A stretch of 64,000 nucleotides of DNA from Thioalkalivibrio sp. K90mix (GTDB taxonomy: Bacteria; Pseudomonadota; Gammaproteobacteria; Ectothiorhodospirales; Ectothiorhodospiraceae), in assembly GCF_000025545.1 (NCBI RefSeq), contig NC_013889.1:2287501-2351500 (forward strand). The letters run 5' to 3'. A program made the position numbers and the translations under genes. This document shows positions 53,686 through 62,933 of this stretch, one piece after another. Every line of letters starts with the position of its first letter. Position 1 is the first letter of the stretch. The notes beneath the pieces are model-generated. The model was not told where the DNA came from. It made no database searches and saw only the letters and a list, made by a program, of their open reading frames with translations.

Positions 53686-55110
53686 TCAGTGGTTATGGCC
53701 TTCGTGGCCGTTGTGTCCTCCATGCCCCCCGTGGCCACCATGCCCGCCGTGGGCATCGCGGCTCGGGGTCGGAAGCCCGTCGGAATCCGCACCGGCAACC
53801 TTGCCGCGGCGAACCGGATTGCCGAAATCGGGATCACTGCTCACGCGGCGAGCGACCTCCCCGTCCGGGTGCCAGTACCAGCCGGGATCACTGAAATCCC
53901 CGGGCTCCTGGTCGTCGCGCACCTTGATCAGGGTGAACATCCCGCCCATGCCGATGTTGCCGAACGGACCCTGGCCCATCCCCATCGGCAGCGTGTTTTC
54001 GGGGCCGCGCATGTGGCCGCCATCGGTATGATCCTGATGGTCCGCCATGCCGTGTTCGCCCATGGCCATGTATCCCGGCAGCAGCGTGCGGATCTCGTCC
54101 TCGAGGCCGGATTGATCCACGCCCAGGGTATTGGCAATGCCATGGCCCATCGGGTTCATGGTGTGGTGCGACATGTGACAGTGGAATGCCCAGTCACCGG
54201 GCGGCGCGACGAACTCGATGTCGCGCGTCTGGCCGACCGCCACAATCTCGGTGGTCTCCTTGCGCCACTGCTCGCGCGGCCAGCGCCCGCCGTCGGATCC
54301 GGTCACCTCGAACGATACCCCGTGGACGTGCATCGGGTGGTTCCACATCGACAGATTGCCCATGCGGACGCGCACGCGCTCGCCGGTCTTCGCCACCAGC
54401 GAGTCGATGGCCGGGAACACCTTGGAGTTCATCGACCACAGATCGAAATCCACCATGATCGACGGATCGGGCGTACGCGTACCGGGATGCAGGGCCCAGT
54501 TGTGCAGCAGGATCGCGTAGTCGCGGTCCACCGGCTCGATCTCGCCATCCTTCGGGTGAATGATGAACATCCCCATCATCCCCATCGCCATCTGCACCAT
54601 CTCGTCGGCATGCGGGTGGTACATGTGCGTGCCGTGCTGGTTCAGCTCGAACTCGTAGACGAAGGTCTCCCCCGGATGGATCGGCGGCTGAGTCACGCCC
54701 TTCACCCCGTCCATGCCCGAGGGCAGATGGATACCGTGCCAGTGCACCGAGGTGTATTCCGGCAGGCGGTTGGTCACATAAATACGGACCTTGTCCCCTT
54801 CGACCGCCTCGATGGTCGGCCCCGGAGTGGTGCCGTTGTAGCCCCAGCATCTGGCCACCGAACCGGGCGCGAACTCGTGCTCGATCTCCTCGGCGACCAG
54901 GTGAAACTCCTTCACCCCGTTGTTCATCTCGTACGGCAGCGTCCAGCCATTCGGCGTATGTACCGGCATGTAGCCCTGGTCGGTACGCTCGCCGGGCGTG
55001 GTTTCACCCTCGTTGTGGTGCTCGTGACCCGTTTCGGCCATCACCCGGGTCAGGGTCGTTGCCGGCAGCATTGCAGCGCCAGCGGCCAGCAGGAAGTTAC
55101 GCCGTTTCAT
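53686..55110 (-). CDS. Multicopper oxidase (CopA/CueO-like) with His-rich tail
   Basis: 474-aa periplasmic oxidase with a Tat-like signal ([14 protein letters not shown]). The copper ligands are complete: [32 protein letters not shown] and the T1/T3 segment [16 protein letters not shown] Met/His-rich insert ([20 protein letters not shown]) follows. The C-terminus is a run of GGH and GH units ([18 protein letters not shown]). Expected to oxidise Cu(I) or bind excess copper, the role of CopA. Its start overlaps the preceding TolC-like gene by one base. Confidence 0.9.
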   Translation of the reverse strand: MKRRNFLLAAGAAMLPATTLTRVMAETGHEHHNEGETTPGERTDQGYMPVHTPNGWTLPYEMNNGVKEFHLVAEEIEHEFAPGSVARCWGYNGTTPGPTIEAVEGDKVRIYVTNRLPEYTSVHWHGIHLPSGMDGVKGVTQPPIHPGETFVYEFELNQHGTHMYHPHADEMVQMAMGMMGMFIIHPKDGEIEPVDRDYAILLHNWALHPGTRTPDPSIMVDFDLWSMNSKVFPAIDSLVAKTGERVRVRMGNLSMWNHPMHVHGVSFEVTGSDGGRWPREQWRKETTEIVAVGQTRDIEFVAPPGDWAFHCHMSHHTMNPMGHGIANTLGVDQSGLEDEIRTLLPGYMAMGEHGMADHQDHTDGGHMRGPENTLPMGMGQGPFGNIGMGGMFTLIKVRDDQEPGDFSDPGWYWHPDGEVARRVSSDPDFGNPVRRGKVAGADSDGLPTPSRDAHGGHGGHGGHGGHNGHEGHNH

Positions 55111-56753
55111 CAGTGATGCCCTCCGTGACCGTCGTCGCCGTGGTCACCGTGATCGCCATGGTCATGATCTCCGTGATCTCCGTGATCTCCGTGATCCCCG
55201 TGATCCCCGTGATCCCCGTGATCCCCGTGATCCCCGTGATCCCCGTGGTCGCCGTGATCCCCGTGATCCCCGTGATCCCCGTGATCGCCGTGGTCCCCGT
55301 GATCCCCGTGATCCCCGTGATCCCCGTGGTCGCCGTGATCCCCGTGATCCCCGTGGTCGCCGTGGTCGCCGTGGTCCATCGCGGACGGGTCGTGTTCAAG
55401 CGCGTCGGTCTCGAGATAGCCCTCGTCACCCGGCGCTCCATCCGGCAGCTCGCCGGCCACCGTAAAGGCCAGATCCACGCGGGCCCGCCAGTAGTCACCC
55501 AGCGCGGCCACGGCCCGCTGCCAGTCGGCCAGCTCTTCCTGCTTGGTCACCAGCAGGTCGAAGACATCATCGAACATGAAGTTCACACGCTCCTGCATGC
55601 GCTCCAGCTCGATCTCGCGGGCCGGCAACAGCTCGTAGCGCTTGGCACTGAACTTGTCACGATGATGGGTCAGGCGCACAAGGTGCTGGTGGACATCGGC
55701 GGTGATCGCCTGCTCCAGCTGGGCGCGTCGGGCTTCGCCATCCTCCAGCCGTGCCTCGGCACGGGCGATACCGGCCTGGTTCTGGTTGAAGATTGGCAGG
55801 GTGAACGAAATGCCACCGCCCCACAGGCGGGTGCCGTCCGTCTCGCGCTCGAACTCGATCCCGGGCTCGATGTCGCCCAGCCAGCGATAACGCCGCACCA
55901 GGGCCACCCCCTCGGTGAACCCTTCCAGGGCATGATCCAGGGCCCGCAAATCCAGACGCTGCTCGAGGGCCTGCTCCACCAGGGCCTCGCGATCGTCAAC
56001 CCCGGCCAATGGCAGTGGCAACTTGCCCGGGACCTCCCAGTCATCGACCTCGCCGGGCAGCCCCATCAGGTGGGCCAGACGCAGACGTGTCTCGCGTTCA
56101 CGCTGACGGGCATCCTCGAGCTTCAGCCGCGCCTCGGCTGCGCGGATGCGCAGCTGTGCCCGCTTCAGGTCGGTGATATTGCCGGCGTCATAAAAGCGCT
56201 CGCCCAGCAGCGACCCAAGATCCGCCGCGCGGGTCTCCAGCGCCTGCACCTGAACTCGCTGGCGCGCAGCCACCGCGTCATACCAGGCACGCTCGGTGTC
56301 CGAGGCCAGGGCCACCATGCCTTCGGCCAGCTGCAGACGGGTGGACTCCCAGTGGGATTCGGCAATGTCCTGACGGGCACTGCGCATCAGCAGACCGGAT
56401 AGGCCCCAGGCCAGACCGACGCCATACTCGTTGCCGCCCCCGCCCTCCGGGCGCATCACCGACAGCGACAAGGTGGGATTGGAAAACTGGGAGGCCTCGA
56501 CCACATCGGCGGCCGTCAGGTCCAGTTTGGCGTAGGCCTGCTGCATGCGCGGGTTGCGCCACAGGGCCTGATGAATCGCCTCCTCGAGCGTCAGCTCGCC
56601 GGAGGGTCGGGGCATCTCCGACTCGGGCAGGTCGATCCCCTGCACCGAGATGTCCTCCGCCATTTCGGAGCGATCCAGCTCGGGCGCGGTAACCGCGCAA
56701 CCGGCGAGGAACAGCACCGATACGACGGGGAGCAGCAATCGGGTTGCTCGCAT
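55110..56753 (-). CDS. TolC/CusC-family outer-membrane lipoprotein with (Asp-His-Gly)23 tail
   Basis: 547 aa. The lipoprotein signal ends in the lipobox LAGC (Cys19). Two OEP repeats follow (about 60-250 and 270-470; [53 protein letters not shown]), the signature of trimeric outer-membrane channels. After about residue 455 the protein ends in 23 perfect Asp-His-Gly triplets and a degenerate [19 protein letters not shown] end. Such a tail would face the periplasm and could bind copper or nickel. No RND pump or periplasmic adaptor is adjacent, so its partner is unknown. It occupies the place of copB in a copABCD-type operon. Confidence 0.88.
   Translation of the reverse strand: MRATRLLLPVVSVLFLAGCAVTAPELDRSEMAEDISVQGIDLPESEMPRPSGELTLEEAIHQALWRNPRMQQAYAKLDLTAADVVEASQFSNPTLSLSVMRPEGGGGNEYGVGLAWGLSGLLMRSARQDIAESHWESTRLQLAEGMVALASDTERAWYDAVAARQRVQVQALETRAADLGSLLGERFYDAGNITDLKRAQLRIRAAEARLKLEDARQRERETRLRLAHLMGLPGEVDDWEVPGKLPLPLAGVDDREALVEQALEQRLDLRALDHALEGFTEGVALVRRYRWLGDIEPGIEFERETDGTRLWGGGISFTLPIFNQNQAGIARAEARLEDGEARRAQLEQAITADVHQHLVRLTHHRDKFSAKRYELLPAREIELERMQERVNFMFDDVFDLLVTKQEELADWQRAVAALGDYWRARVDLAFTVAGELPDGAPGDEGYLETDALEHDPSAMDHGDHGDHGDHGDHGDHGDHGDHGDHGDHGDHGDHGDHGDHGDHGDHGDHGDHGDHGDHGDHGDHGDHGDHDHGDHGDHGDDGHGGHH
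55170..55376 (-). repeat. 9-bp tandem repeat, 23 copies, coding for Asp-His-Gly
   Basis: 207 bases made of 23 consecutive 9-bp units (GATCACGGG and synonymous variants on the minus strand). Every unit encodes Asp-His-Gly. The near-identity of units, including runs of the same GATCACGGG, indicates recent expansion by slippage or recombination. Copy-number change would keep the frame. Confidence 0.95.
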
Positions 56754-56885
56754 CGTGAAAATCTCCTTGATCGGACTTCGACTCCGCATCCCGCGCGAAC
56801 GCGCGACACGGCCTTGCCGTCCGCCAGCACCGAGTGGAAACCCGGACGTGCGGACAGCCCCGGCGCTCGGGCCGGTACAGTCAGA

Positions 56886-57359
56886 TCAGGAGAGGATCGG
56901 GGGTCGGTATAACGCGGCCGCAGGCGGACCGCTCTGGAAGGAATACAGGTTCGCCGCCTGGGTCATCGGGCTCAGGGCATTGATACCGGTGATGGGCGGC
57001 ATACCCTGGCAATGGCTGCAGGCCGAGCAAGAGGCCAGACAGGTGGCGTCCATACAATCCACGTGCACGATCACCCCGCTGGCGTCAGAGGAATCCGAAG
57101 TCTCGCGGGTGTGGTCATCGCCATGCCGGGTATCGGCATGATCGTCATGCGCATGGTGATCGTGGTCGTCGCCGTGCGCGTGATCATGTGAGTGGTCATG
57201 GGCCGTGTGATCCGCAGGCTTGTCGCCCTGCGACTGGGCCCCGTGCATCGCATGCCCGGCGTGACCGCCTTCCTCGCTCGCAACCGCCGCAAGCGCCGGC
57301 AGGCCGGCAATCGCCAGCACCAGCATCCAGCACAGCAGTCGGTGGAAGACCCGTTTCAC
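56886..57359 (-). CDS. His- and Cys-rich secreted protein of the copper operon
   Basis: 157-aa protein with a signal peptide (VKRVFHRLLCWMLVLAIAGL to about residue 27). A His/Asp/Ala-rich segment follows (about 30-90; HAGHAMHG, TAHDHSHDHAHGDDHDHHAH), then a Cys-rich motif VDCMDATCLASCSACSHCQG near residues 110-130. It is not a family I recognise with certainty; CopL/DUF2946-like copper proteins have a comparable layout. GTG 57359 is assumed because it gives the signal peptide. As the first gene of the copper locus it probably senses, stores or buffers copper in the periplasm. Confidence 0.7.
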   Translation of the reverse strand: MKRVFHRLLCWMLVLAIAGLPALAAVASEEGGHAGHAMHGAQSQGDKPADHTAHDHSHDHAHGDDHDHHAHDDHADTRHGDDHTRETSDSSDASGVIVHVDCMDATCLASCSACSHCQGMPPITGINALSPMTQAANLYSFQSGPPAAALYRPPILS

Positions 57360-57441
57360 GTCGGTCAAACCTCGTTTGGGGGCCCCTCGGCCCGGCAATC
57401 GGCGGTCAACATACCACAACCCTCACCCTTGGGGCCACCCC

Positions 57442-57512
57442 TGTAGGAGGCCAGCCCTCTGGCCGACAGGGACCCGACCAGCGCCCCATCGGCGAGAGGC
57501 TCGCCTCCTACA
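57442..57512. repeat. REP-like inverted pair 1
   Basis: 71 bases beginning TGTAGGAGGCCAGCCCTCTG and ending CGAGAGGCTCGCCTCCTACA. Each half is a GTAGGAG-headed REP unit with an internal hairpin (GCCAGCCCTCTGGC; GGCGAGAGGCTCGCC), arranged head to head as in a BIME. Resembles the GTAGGAG-type REPs of other gammaproteobacteria. Confidence 0.75.
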
Positions 57513-57530
57513 GATCCGGGGCTGACCCCC

Positions 57531-57599
57531 TGTTGAAGGCCAGCCCCTGGCCGATTGCGACCTGACCAACGCCCATCGGCCAGAGGGCTGGCCTCCTAC
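57531..57599. repeat. REP-like inverted pair 2, overlapping the pepN stop
   Basis: A second head-to-head pair: a degenerate left unit (TGAAGGCCAGCCCCTGGCC) and an intact right unit ending GGCCAGAGGGCTGGCCTCCTAC. The GTAGGAG head on the minus strand supplies the TAG stop codon of pepN at 57596-57598. Confidence 0.7.
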
Positions 57600-60232
57600 G
57601 CGAGCGCGCGCTCGATCACGTCGCGCAGGTCGCGCGACACTTCGAGCGCGGCGAGGCGCTCGAGTTCCGCACGCATCTGCTCGCCGCGAACCTTGTCCAC
57701 CTTTTGCCAGCGCGTCAGCGGCTGGGCCAGGCGCGCGGCGGTCTGCGGGTTCATCGCGTCGAGCTTCTCGACGAAGCCACTCATGCGCCGGTAGCCGGCA
57801 CCGTCTTCCTGGTGGAAATGGCGTTCGTTCCGCGCCATGAACGGCCCCAGCACCGCGCGCACTCGGTTCGGGTTGGTCCAGCGGAACCCGGGGTGCTCCA
57901 GCAGCGCGTCCAGGCGCTCGAAACCGCCGGCGACCTGGCTGCCGGCCTGCAACCCGAAGTACTTGTCCAGCACCAGCGGATCGTCGCGGTAACGCTGCTC
58001 GAAGTCCGTCAGCAGCACCTCGCGGGCCTCGTGATCCAGCTCGTTCACCGCATTCAGCGCGCCCATGCGCATGGTCATGCTGCGCGCCTTCTGGTATTGC
58101 GCCAGGGCCTCGGGCACCGCGGCCTGGTCGCCGGCGGCCACGCGCAGCGCCAGCAGGCGGTTGCGCAGCTGGCGCAGGCCCATCGCCTCGGCGGTGAAGG
58201 CGCCGTTGTCCACGTCGTCCAGCTTCGGCTGGATCTGCTGCATCGCGCCGGCCAGCGGGGCGTAAAGGCGCTTCTCCAGGTCATCGCGCTCCATGCGCAG
58301 GCGCACCGGATCGACGCGCTCGAACAGCTCGGCCAGCTCGCGCGTGGGCGGCAGTTGCAGGATGGTCGCCAGCAGCACCGGCTCGATCGCCGGGTCCTCG
58401 ATCAGGGCGTGCAGGGCGTGCTCGGTGGCGGCCTCCAGCGCGGAGTCGGCGGCGTCGTGTTCGATACGCGCGCGGATCGCGCGGCGGAACAGGGTCTGAG
58501 CGGCCTCCCAGCGGGCGAAGGCATCGTCGTCATGCGCCAGCAGGTGGGCCAGCTCGTCCACGCCCTGGTTGGCGTTCAGGATCACCGGGGCGGAGAAGCC
58601 ACGCAGCCAGGAGATCGCGGTCGGCTCGGCGGACAGGCCCTCGAAACAGAAGGTGTGCTCGGCGGCATCCAGCTCCAGTACCCATTCGTCGCGCTCGGCG
58701 TCGTCGCCATCCAGGCGCGCGCGGATGCGCTGGCCGTCGGCATCGAGGAAAGCAACCCGCATCGGGATCACCACCGGCTCCTTGTGCGCCTGCCCCGGGG
58801 TCGCCGGCGTCTCCTGTGCGAGCGTCATGCGGGCCGGGCCGCCGGGGCCGTCAAACGCGGTGCTTGCGGTCACGTGCGGGGTGCCCGCCTGGGTGTACCA
58901 GCGCTTGAAGCGGGAGAGATCGCGCCCGCTGGCCTCGGCCATCACCGCGACAAAGTCGTCGGTGGTCACCGCCTGGCCGTCGAAACGCTCGAAGTAGAGA
59001 TCCAGCCCGCGACGGAAGGTCTCGCGCCCGATCAGGGTGCGCAGCATGCGGATCAGCTCCGCGCCCTTCTCGTACACCGTCAGGGTGTAGAAGTTGTTGA
59101 TCTCGGCGTAGTGGTCCGGTCGCACCGGGTGTGCCAGCGGACCCGCGTCCTCCGGGAACTGGAAGGCGCGCAGCATGGCGACATCGTCGATGCGCTTCAC
59201 GCCGAACAGGGTGCAGTCGGTGGTGAATTCCTGGTCGCGGAAGACCGTGAGCCCCTCCTTGAGCGACAGCTGGAACCAGTCGCGACAGGTCACGCGGTTG
59301 CCCGACCAGTTGTGGAAGTACTCGTGGGCGATCACCGACTCGATGGCGACGAAGTCGTCATCCGTGGCGGTGTCGGGGCTGGCCAGCACGTACTTGGCAT
59401 TGAACAGGTTGAGCCCCTTGTTCTCCATCGCCCCCATGTTGAAGTCGTCCACCGCGACGATCATGTACACGTCCAGATCGTATTCGCGGCCGAAGGCCTC
59501 CTCGTCATAGCGCATCGCGCGCTTCAGCGAGGCCAGCGCGTGGTCACAGCGATCGGCGTTGTGCGCCTCGACATACAGCTCCAGCGCGACCTCGCGCCCG
59601 GACATGGTGGTGAAGGTGTCGCGCTGGCAGGCCAGATCCCCGGCGACCAGCGCAAACAGGTACGACGGCTTGGGGAACGGATCCTCCCACACCGCATAGT
59701 GGCGCCCGCCATCCAGCTCGCCGGCCTCCACGCGGTTGCCGTTGGCCAGCAGGACCGGGTACTGCGCCCGGTCCGCCTCCAGGCGCACACGGTAGGGGGT
59801 CAGCACATCCGGGCGGTCGGGGAAGAAGGTGATGCGGCGAAAGCCCTCCGGCTCGCACTGCGTGCACAGATTGCCGCTGGAGGCGTACAGGCCTTCCAGC
59901 GCGGTGTTCTGCTCCGGGTGACAGCGGCTGACGATCTCCAGCCGCGCACGCTCCGGCAGGCCGTGCAGCAGCAGGCCCTCGGCATCCTGCTCCACCCGAC
60001 CTTCCGCGGGCTCGGCACCATCCACCGTGAGTGACACCAACTCGACGCCATCGCCGTACAGTCGCAGCGGCGCATCCGGCTCCACCGCCTGCGGATTGCG
60101 CCGCACCGCCGTGCGCGTGGTCACCTCGGTGGTCGCCGCGGCCAGGTCAAAGTCCAGCTCCAGGCTCTCCACCACAAACGCCGGCGGCTGGTAATCGCTC
60201 AGATAAACCGCCTGGGGACTCGCATCACGCAT
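57596..60232 (-). CDS. pepN: Aminopeptidase N
   Basis: 878-aa M1 zinc metallopeptidase (E. coli 870) that removes N-terminal residues in the cytoplasm. The substrate motif [12 protein letters not shown] and zinc site HEYFHNW (near residue 302) with the third ligand Glu in [14 protein letters not shown] are intact. [18 protein letters not shown] and CQCEPEGF-like [20 protein letters not shown] match the bacterial PepN type. ATG 60232 starts [19 protein letters not shown]. The stop codon sits in a REP repeat. Divergent from tatD. Confidence 0.97.
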   Translation of the reverse strand: MRDASPQAVYLSDYQPPAFVVESLELDFDLAAATTEVTTRTAVRRNPQAVEPDAPLRLYGDGVELVSLTVDGAEPAEGRVEQDAEGLLLHGLPERARLEIVSRCHPEQNTALEGLYASSGNLCTQCEPEGFRRITFFPDRPDVLTPYRVRLEADRAQYPVLLANGNRVEAGELDGGRHYAVWEDPFPKPSYLFALVAGDLACQRDTFTTMSGREVALELYVEAHNADRCDHALASLKRAMRYDEEAFGREYDLDVYMIVAVDDFNMGAMENKGLNLFNAKYVLASPDTATDDDFVAIESVIAHEYFHNWSGNRVTCRDWFQLSLKEGLTVFRDQEFTTDCTLFGVKRIDDVAMLRAFQFPEDAGPLAHPVRPDHYAEINNFYTLTVYEKGAELIRMLRTLIGRETFRRGLDLYFERFDGQAVTTDDFVAVMAEASGRDLSRFKRWYTQAGTPHVTASTAFDGPGGPARMTLAQETPATPGQAHKEPVVIPMRVAFLDADGQRIRARLDGDDAERDEWVLELDAAEHTFCFEGLSAEPTAISWLRGFSAPVILNANQGVDELAHLLAHDDDAFARWEAAQTLFRRAIRARIEHDAADSALEAATEHALHALIEDPAIEPVLLATILQLPPTRELAELFERVDPVRLRMERDDLEKRLYAPLAGAMQQIQPKLDDVDNGAFTAEAMGLRQLRNRLLALRVAAGDQAAVPEALAQYQKARSMTMRMGALNAVNELDHEAREVLLTDFEQRYRDDPLVLDKYFGLQAGSQVAGGFERLDALLEHPGFRWTNPNRVRAVLGPFMARNERHFHQEDGAGYRRMSGFVEKLDAMNPQTAARLAQPLTRWQKVDKVRGEQMRAELERLAALEVSRDLRDVIERALA

Positions 60233-60397
60233 TCCAAACTCCAGATCAAAGGCACTGCAAAAAGGTTTAACACGCCACCACAGCCTCGACGTCAAACCCG
60301 GACCATGGCCCTGTCATTGCCAACGCGGCTCCGGCCCCACGCCGCGATCACGTACCGGAAACTGGCACCAGAACACCAATCCGTTAGCATACCGCGC

Positions 60398-61219
60398 ATG
60401 GAATGGATCGATATCTGCTTCAACCTCACCCACGAATCCTTCAACAAGGAACGCTCCGAGGTCCTCGAGCGCGCCCGCGAGGCCGGCGTCTCCTGGATGC
60501 TGATCACCGGCGCCGACGCCCACCAGAGCGAAAAGTGCCTGGAGATCGCCGACCAGTACCCGGAATGCTGCCGCGCCACCCTGGGCGTGCATCCACACCT
60601 GGCCAAACAGTGGACCGACGCGATCGCCGCCCGGTTCAGTGACCTCGCTGGCGCGGACGAAAACGTCGTCGCCATGGGCGAGATGGGCCTGGACTACAAC
60701 CGCGACCACTCGCCGCGCCCGCAGCAGCGCATCGCCTTCGAGGCCCAGCTGGAGTTGTCCGCCGACCTCGGCCTGCCGGTGTTCCTGCACGAACGCGACG
60801 CCCACCACGACTTCGCCCAGATCCTGCGCCGCTGGCGCGACAACCTACCGGCCGCCGTGGTGCACTGCTTCACTGGCGAAGCCGACGCCCTGGCCGAATA
60901 CCTCGACCTCGACTGCCACATCGGCCTCACCGGCTGGGTCTGCGACGAACGTCGCGGCACCCACCTGCACCCGCTGGTCCCGCGCATCCCGCGCGGCCGC
61001 CTGATGATCGAGACCGACGCCCCCTACCTCCTGCCGCGCAGCCTGCCCAAGGGCACCGGCAAGAAGATCGGCAACGGCCGCCGCAACGAACCCGCCTTCC
61101 TCCCCCACATCGGTGAATACGTGGCCAAACTGCGCGACGAAACCCCGGAAGACCTCGCCGCCCACACGACCGCCACCGCCCGCGCCTTCTACGGCCTTCC
61201 CGAAACCGCGGATGCCTGA
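60398..61219 (+). CDS. tatD: TatD-family metal-dependent hydrolase/DNase
   Basis: 273-aa TIM-barrel hydrolase, closest to TatD itself, a 3'-5' exonuclease in DNA repair and quality control. The start [20 protein letters not shown] aligns with the E. coli N-terminus. Metal ligands are in [45 protein letters not shown] and [14 protein letters not shown], and [12 protein letters not shown] is specific to this branch. ATG 60398 was preferred to an upstream in-frame ATG at 60305 that has no family match. Confidence 0.93.
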   Translation: MEWIDICFNLTHESFNKERSEVLERAREAGVSWMLITGADAHQSEKCLEIADQYPECCRATLGVHPHLAKQWTDAIAARFSDLAGADENVVAMGEMGLDYNRDHSPRPQQRIAFEAQLELSADLGLPVFLHERDAHHDFAQILRRWRDNLPAAVVHCFTGEADALAEYLDLDCHIGLTGWVCDERRGTHLHPLVPRIPRGRLMIETDAPYLLPRSLPKGTGKKIGNGRRNEPAFLPHIGEYVAKLRDETPEDLAAHTTATARAFYGLPETADA

Positions 61220-61432
61220 CGGACAGCACCGGACACACTGGGCGCGCCGGTCGGACCTGGCAGGGGCAAACCGCCGAAGAGACGCGGACGGCCGAACCTG
61301 GACAATCCACCATTCGACCGTGTGTGAATCACGCTTCCGGCACGATTGAAGCCACCCGCGGGCGCGTTGCCTCGGGGGACAAGGGCGCGCAGGATGTTGA
61401 GTCTGTTGGCGATTAGAGTGAGGGCTGTGCGT

Positions 61433-61978
61433 ATGAAGACTTCGGTGATTCTGACGTTGATCGGGCCGGACCGGCCGGGGCTGGTGAGCGCGGTAGCGGC
61501 GCGGGCACGGGCGGCGGGCGGCAACTGGCTGGAGAGCCGGATGACGCAGCTGGCCGGGCAGTTTGCCGGGGTGGTGCTGCTGGAAGTGGAAGCCGAGGCG
61601 GTGGACGGGCTGGAAGCGGCGCTGCGCGATCTGGAGGGCGACGGGCTGCAGGTGCATATCCAGCGCGGCAGCGAGCTGCCGCCGACTGCGCGGCGCGCCG
61701 TGGAGCTCGACCTGATCGGGCATGACCGGCCGGGGATCGTGCAGGACATTACCGCTGTACTCTCGCGCCACGGTGTCAGCGTCGAGACGCTGGAGACCGC
61801 CTGCGAGCCGGGCTCGATGACCGGCGAGCCGATGTTCCGCGCGAAGGCCCGCCTGGGCGTGCCGGAAGGCCTGGGCCTGGACACGCTTCAGGATGACCTG
61901 GAGGCCCTGGCCAACGAGCTGATGGTCGACCTCGAACTTCACGACCCGCTGGAGGAACCACCCGAGGCCGTGGCCTGA
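61433..61978 (+). CDS. GcvR-like protein with two ACT domains
   Basis: 181 aa. Two ACT domains (about residues 4-75 and 90-165) open with VILTLIGPDRPGLVSAVAAR and ELDLIGHDRPGIVQDITAVL. The layout is that of GcvR, the glycine-cleavage regulatory protein that binds GcvA in E. coli, but no gcv genes are near. ATG 61433 chosen. The 213 bases between tatD and this gene (61220-61432) contain no gene or clear promoter. Confidence 0.85.
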   Translation: MKTSVILTLIGPDRPGLVSAVAARARAAGGNWLESRMTQLAGQFAGVVLLEVEAEAVDGLEAALRDLEGDGLQVHIQRGSELPPTARRAVELDLIGHDRPGIVQDITAVLSRHGVSVETLETACEPGSMTGEPMFRAKARLGVPEGLGLDTLQDDLEALANELMVDLELHDPLEEPPEAVA

Positions 61979-61997
61979 CCCAAGCTGTAGCCCGCGG

Positions 61998-62288
61998 TTA
62001 GTCCTGGCGTGCCGCCCGGATGACCGCCTCGGGATCGTTTTCCACCACCTTGAGCAGTACGCGGGCCGGACCGCGCGGCGCGCGCAGCCCCTGCTCCCAG
62101 TGCCGCAGCGTGCCGATGGAAATACCGAAGGCGGCACAGAAACGCTGCTGACTCATGCCGGTCTTTTCGCGGATGGCCTTGACGTCCAGGGTCTCGGGAC
62201 GATGTTCGACAATACCCGAAGGGTCGCCACGAGCGTGGTCGATTGCATCCGCCAGCCCTTCCGCGATATCAGTGAATGCCTTGCCCAT
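61998..62288 (-). CDS. HigA2-like antitoxin with helix-turn-helix
   Basis: 96-aa antitoxin and autorepressor. The XRE-type helix-turn-helix is at about residues 37-65 (IREKTGMSQQRFCAAFGISI, GTLRHWEQGLRAPRGPARVL). The N-terminal part is the usual disordered toxin-binding arm. It follows the toxin gene and overlaps its original 3' end, the toxin-first order of HigBA2 systems. The gene is intact although the toxin is broken. Confidence 0.85.
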   Translation of the reverse strand: MGKAFTDIAEGLADAIDHARGDPSGIVEHRPETLDVKAIREKTGMSQQRFCAAFGISIGTLRHWEQGLRAPRGPARVLLKVVENDPEAVIRAARQD

Positions 62289-62890
62289 TACGCTGCCTCC
62301 AATAAGCGACCAGATCCCGCACTAGGCGGGCAATTGCTCGGCGCTCCTCGCCTGACAGGTCGGCTTTCTCGTTCTTGCCCCAGGGAAACACTGATCAATG
62401 TACACGCTCGCGCTCGAGTCGCTTTTGCGTGGGAACAAGGCGCGGTGACTGCCGTGCAGTCATTCTGCACAAGGGAGCCGCAACGCCGTTCCCGTGCAAA
62501 AGCGGCCGAGCCCTTGGGGTTGGTACCCCAGGTTCCCCGATCCTGCGTTGCGCCGCTTGCGGGTAGAACCACTACCCGCTGCACAACGCGCCTTGTCTCA
62601 GAAAACCTGGGGTACCAACGCGAGCGTGTACATTGATCAGTGTTTCCCTTGGCCGCCAGCAGATACAGCGGCATGGACTCGTTGTGGAAGTAGTAGATCA
62701 CGCGAATGCCACCGCTCTTGCCACGACCCAGAGCACGCCAGCGCAGCTTTCTTACCCCACCCGTGCCCTGGATGAGGTCACCCGCGCTCGGGTGCTCCGC
62801 CAGATAGGCAATCAGATCGGCACGCTCATCGTCCTTGAGCACTTCGATGATCTTCTTCCTGAACGGAGCGGTTTCCGCCACCGTGATCAT
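62269..62890 (-). pseudogene. HigB2/RelE-type toxin gene, broken by mobile element
   Basis: The first 80 codons (MITVAETAPFRKKIIEVLKD to YYFHNESMPLYLLAA) match the RelE/HigB2 toxin fold, including LIQGTGGVRKLRWR. The gene is then interrupted by the element at 62384-62647. Beyond it the frame resumes as WGKNEKADLSGEERRAIARL with 37 codons to a TGA at 62269, overlapping the antitoxin start. Removing the element and one 4-base flank rebuilds a 117-aa toxin. As it stands, translation runs through the element as an unrelated 200-aa fusion ending at 62288, lacking the toxin C-terminus, so the toxin is probably inactive. Confidence 0.9.
62384..62647 (-). mobile_element. Non-autonomous inverted-repeat element, copy 2
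   Basis: 264-bp element in the toxin gene, in opposite orientation to copy 1. The terminal inverted repeats, starting GGAAACACTGATCAATGTAC, are perfect over about 30 bp. A second nested inverted repeat of 16 bp, GTTGGTACCCCAGGTT/AACCTGGGGTACCAAC (62519-62534, 62604-62619), is intact here but decayed in copy 1. It also keeps the GCGGGTAG/CTACCCGC and TGACTGC/GCAGTCA hairpins. The 4-base flanks are CCAG and CTTG, not identical, so the target duplication is uncertain at this site. Confidence 0.88.
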
Positions 62891-62897
62891 TCGCTCA

Positions 62898-62922
62898 CGA
62901 TATACGCCATTGGCGTATATCG
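62898..62922. promoter_or_regulatory. Toxin-antitoxin operator palindrome
   Basis: Perfect inverted repeat CGATATACGCCA-T-TGGCGTATATCG eight bases upstream of the toxin start. Its size, position and AT-rich arms overlapping a possible -10 fit the autorepressor site of a HigBA-type operon. Confidence 0.75.
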
Positions 62923-62933
62923 CAACGTCCGTT

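Noticed and set aside
55170-55376. CRISPR array
   Set aside because: The 9-bp units are contiguous without spacers and are in frame within a protein; this is a coding minisatellite.
55059-56402. Plus-strand frame with Val-Ile-Pro repeats
   Set aside because: It is the complement of the Asp-His-Gly repeat coding sequence and has no start or signal supporting a gene.
57704-60034. A 776-codon open frame opposite pepN
   Set aside because: Antisense of an intact PepN with no domain of its own.
62288-62890. A genuine 200-aa toxin variant
   Set aside because: Codons after residue 80 are the mobile element read in one frame, and the true C-terminus resumes in another frame beyond it.
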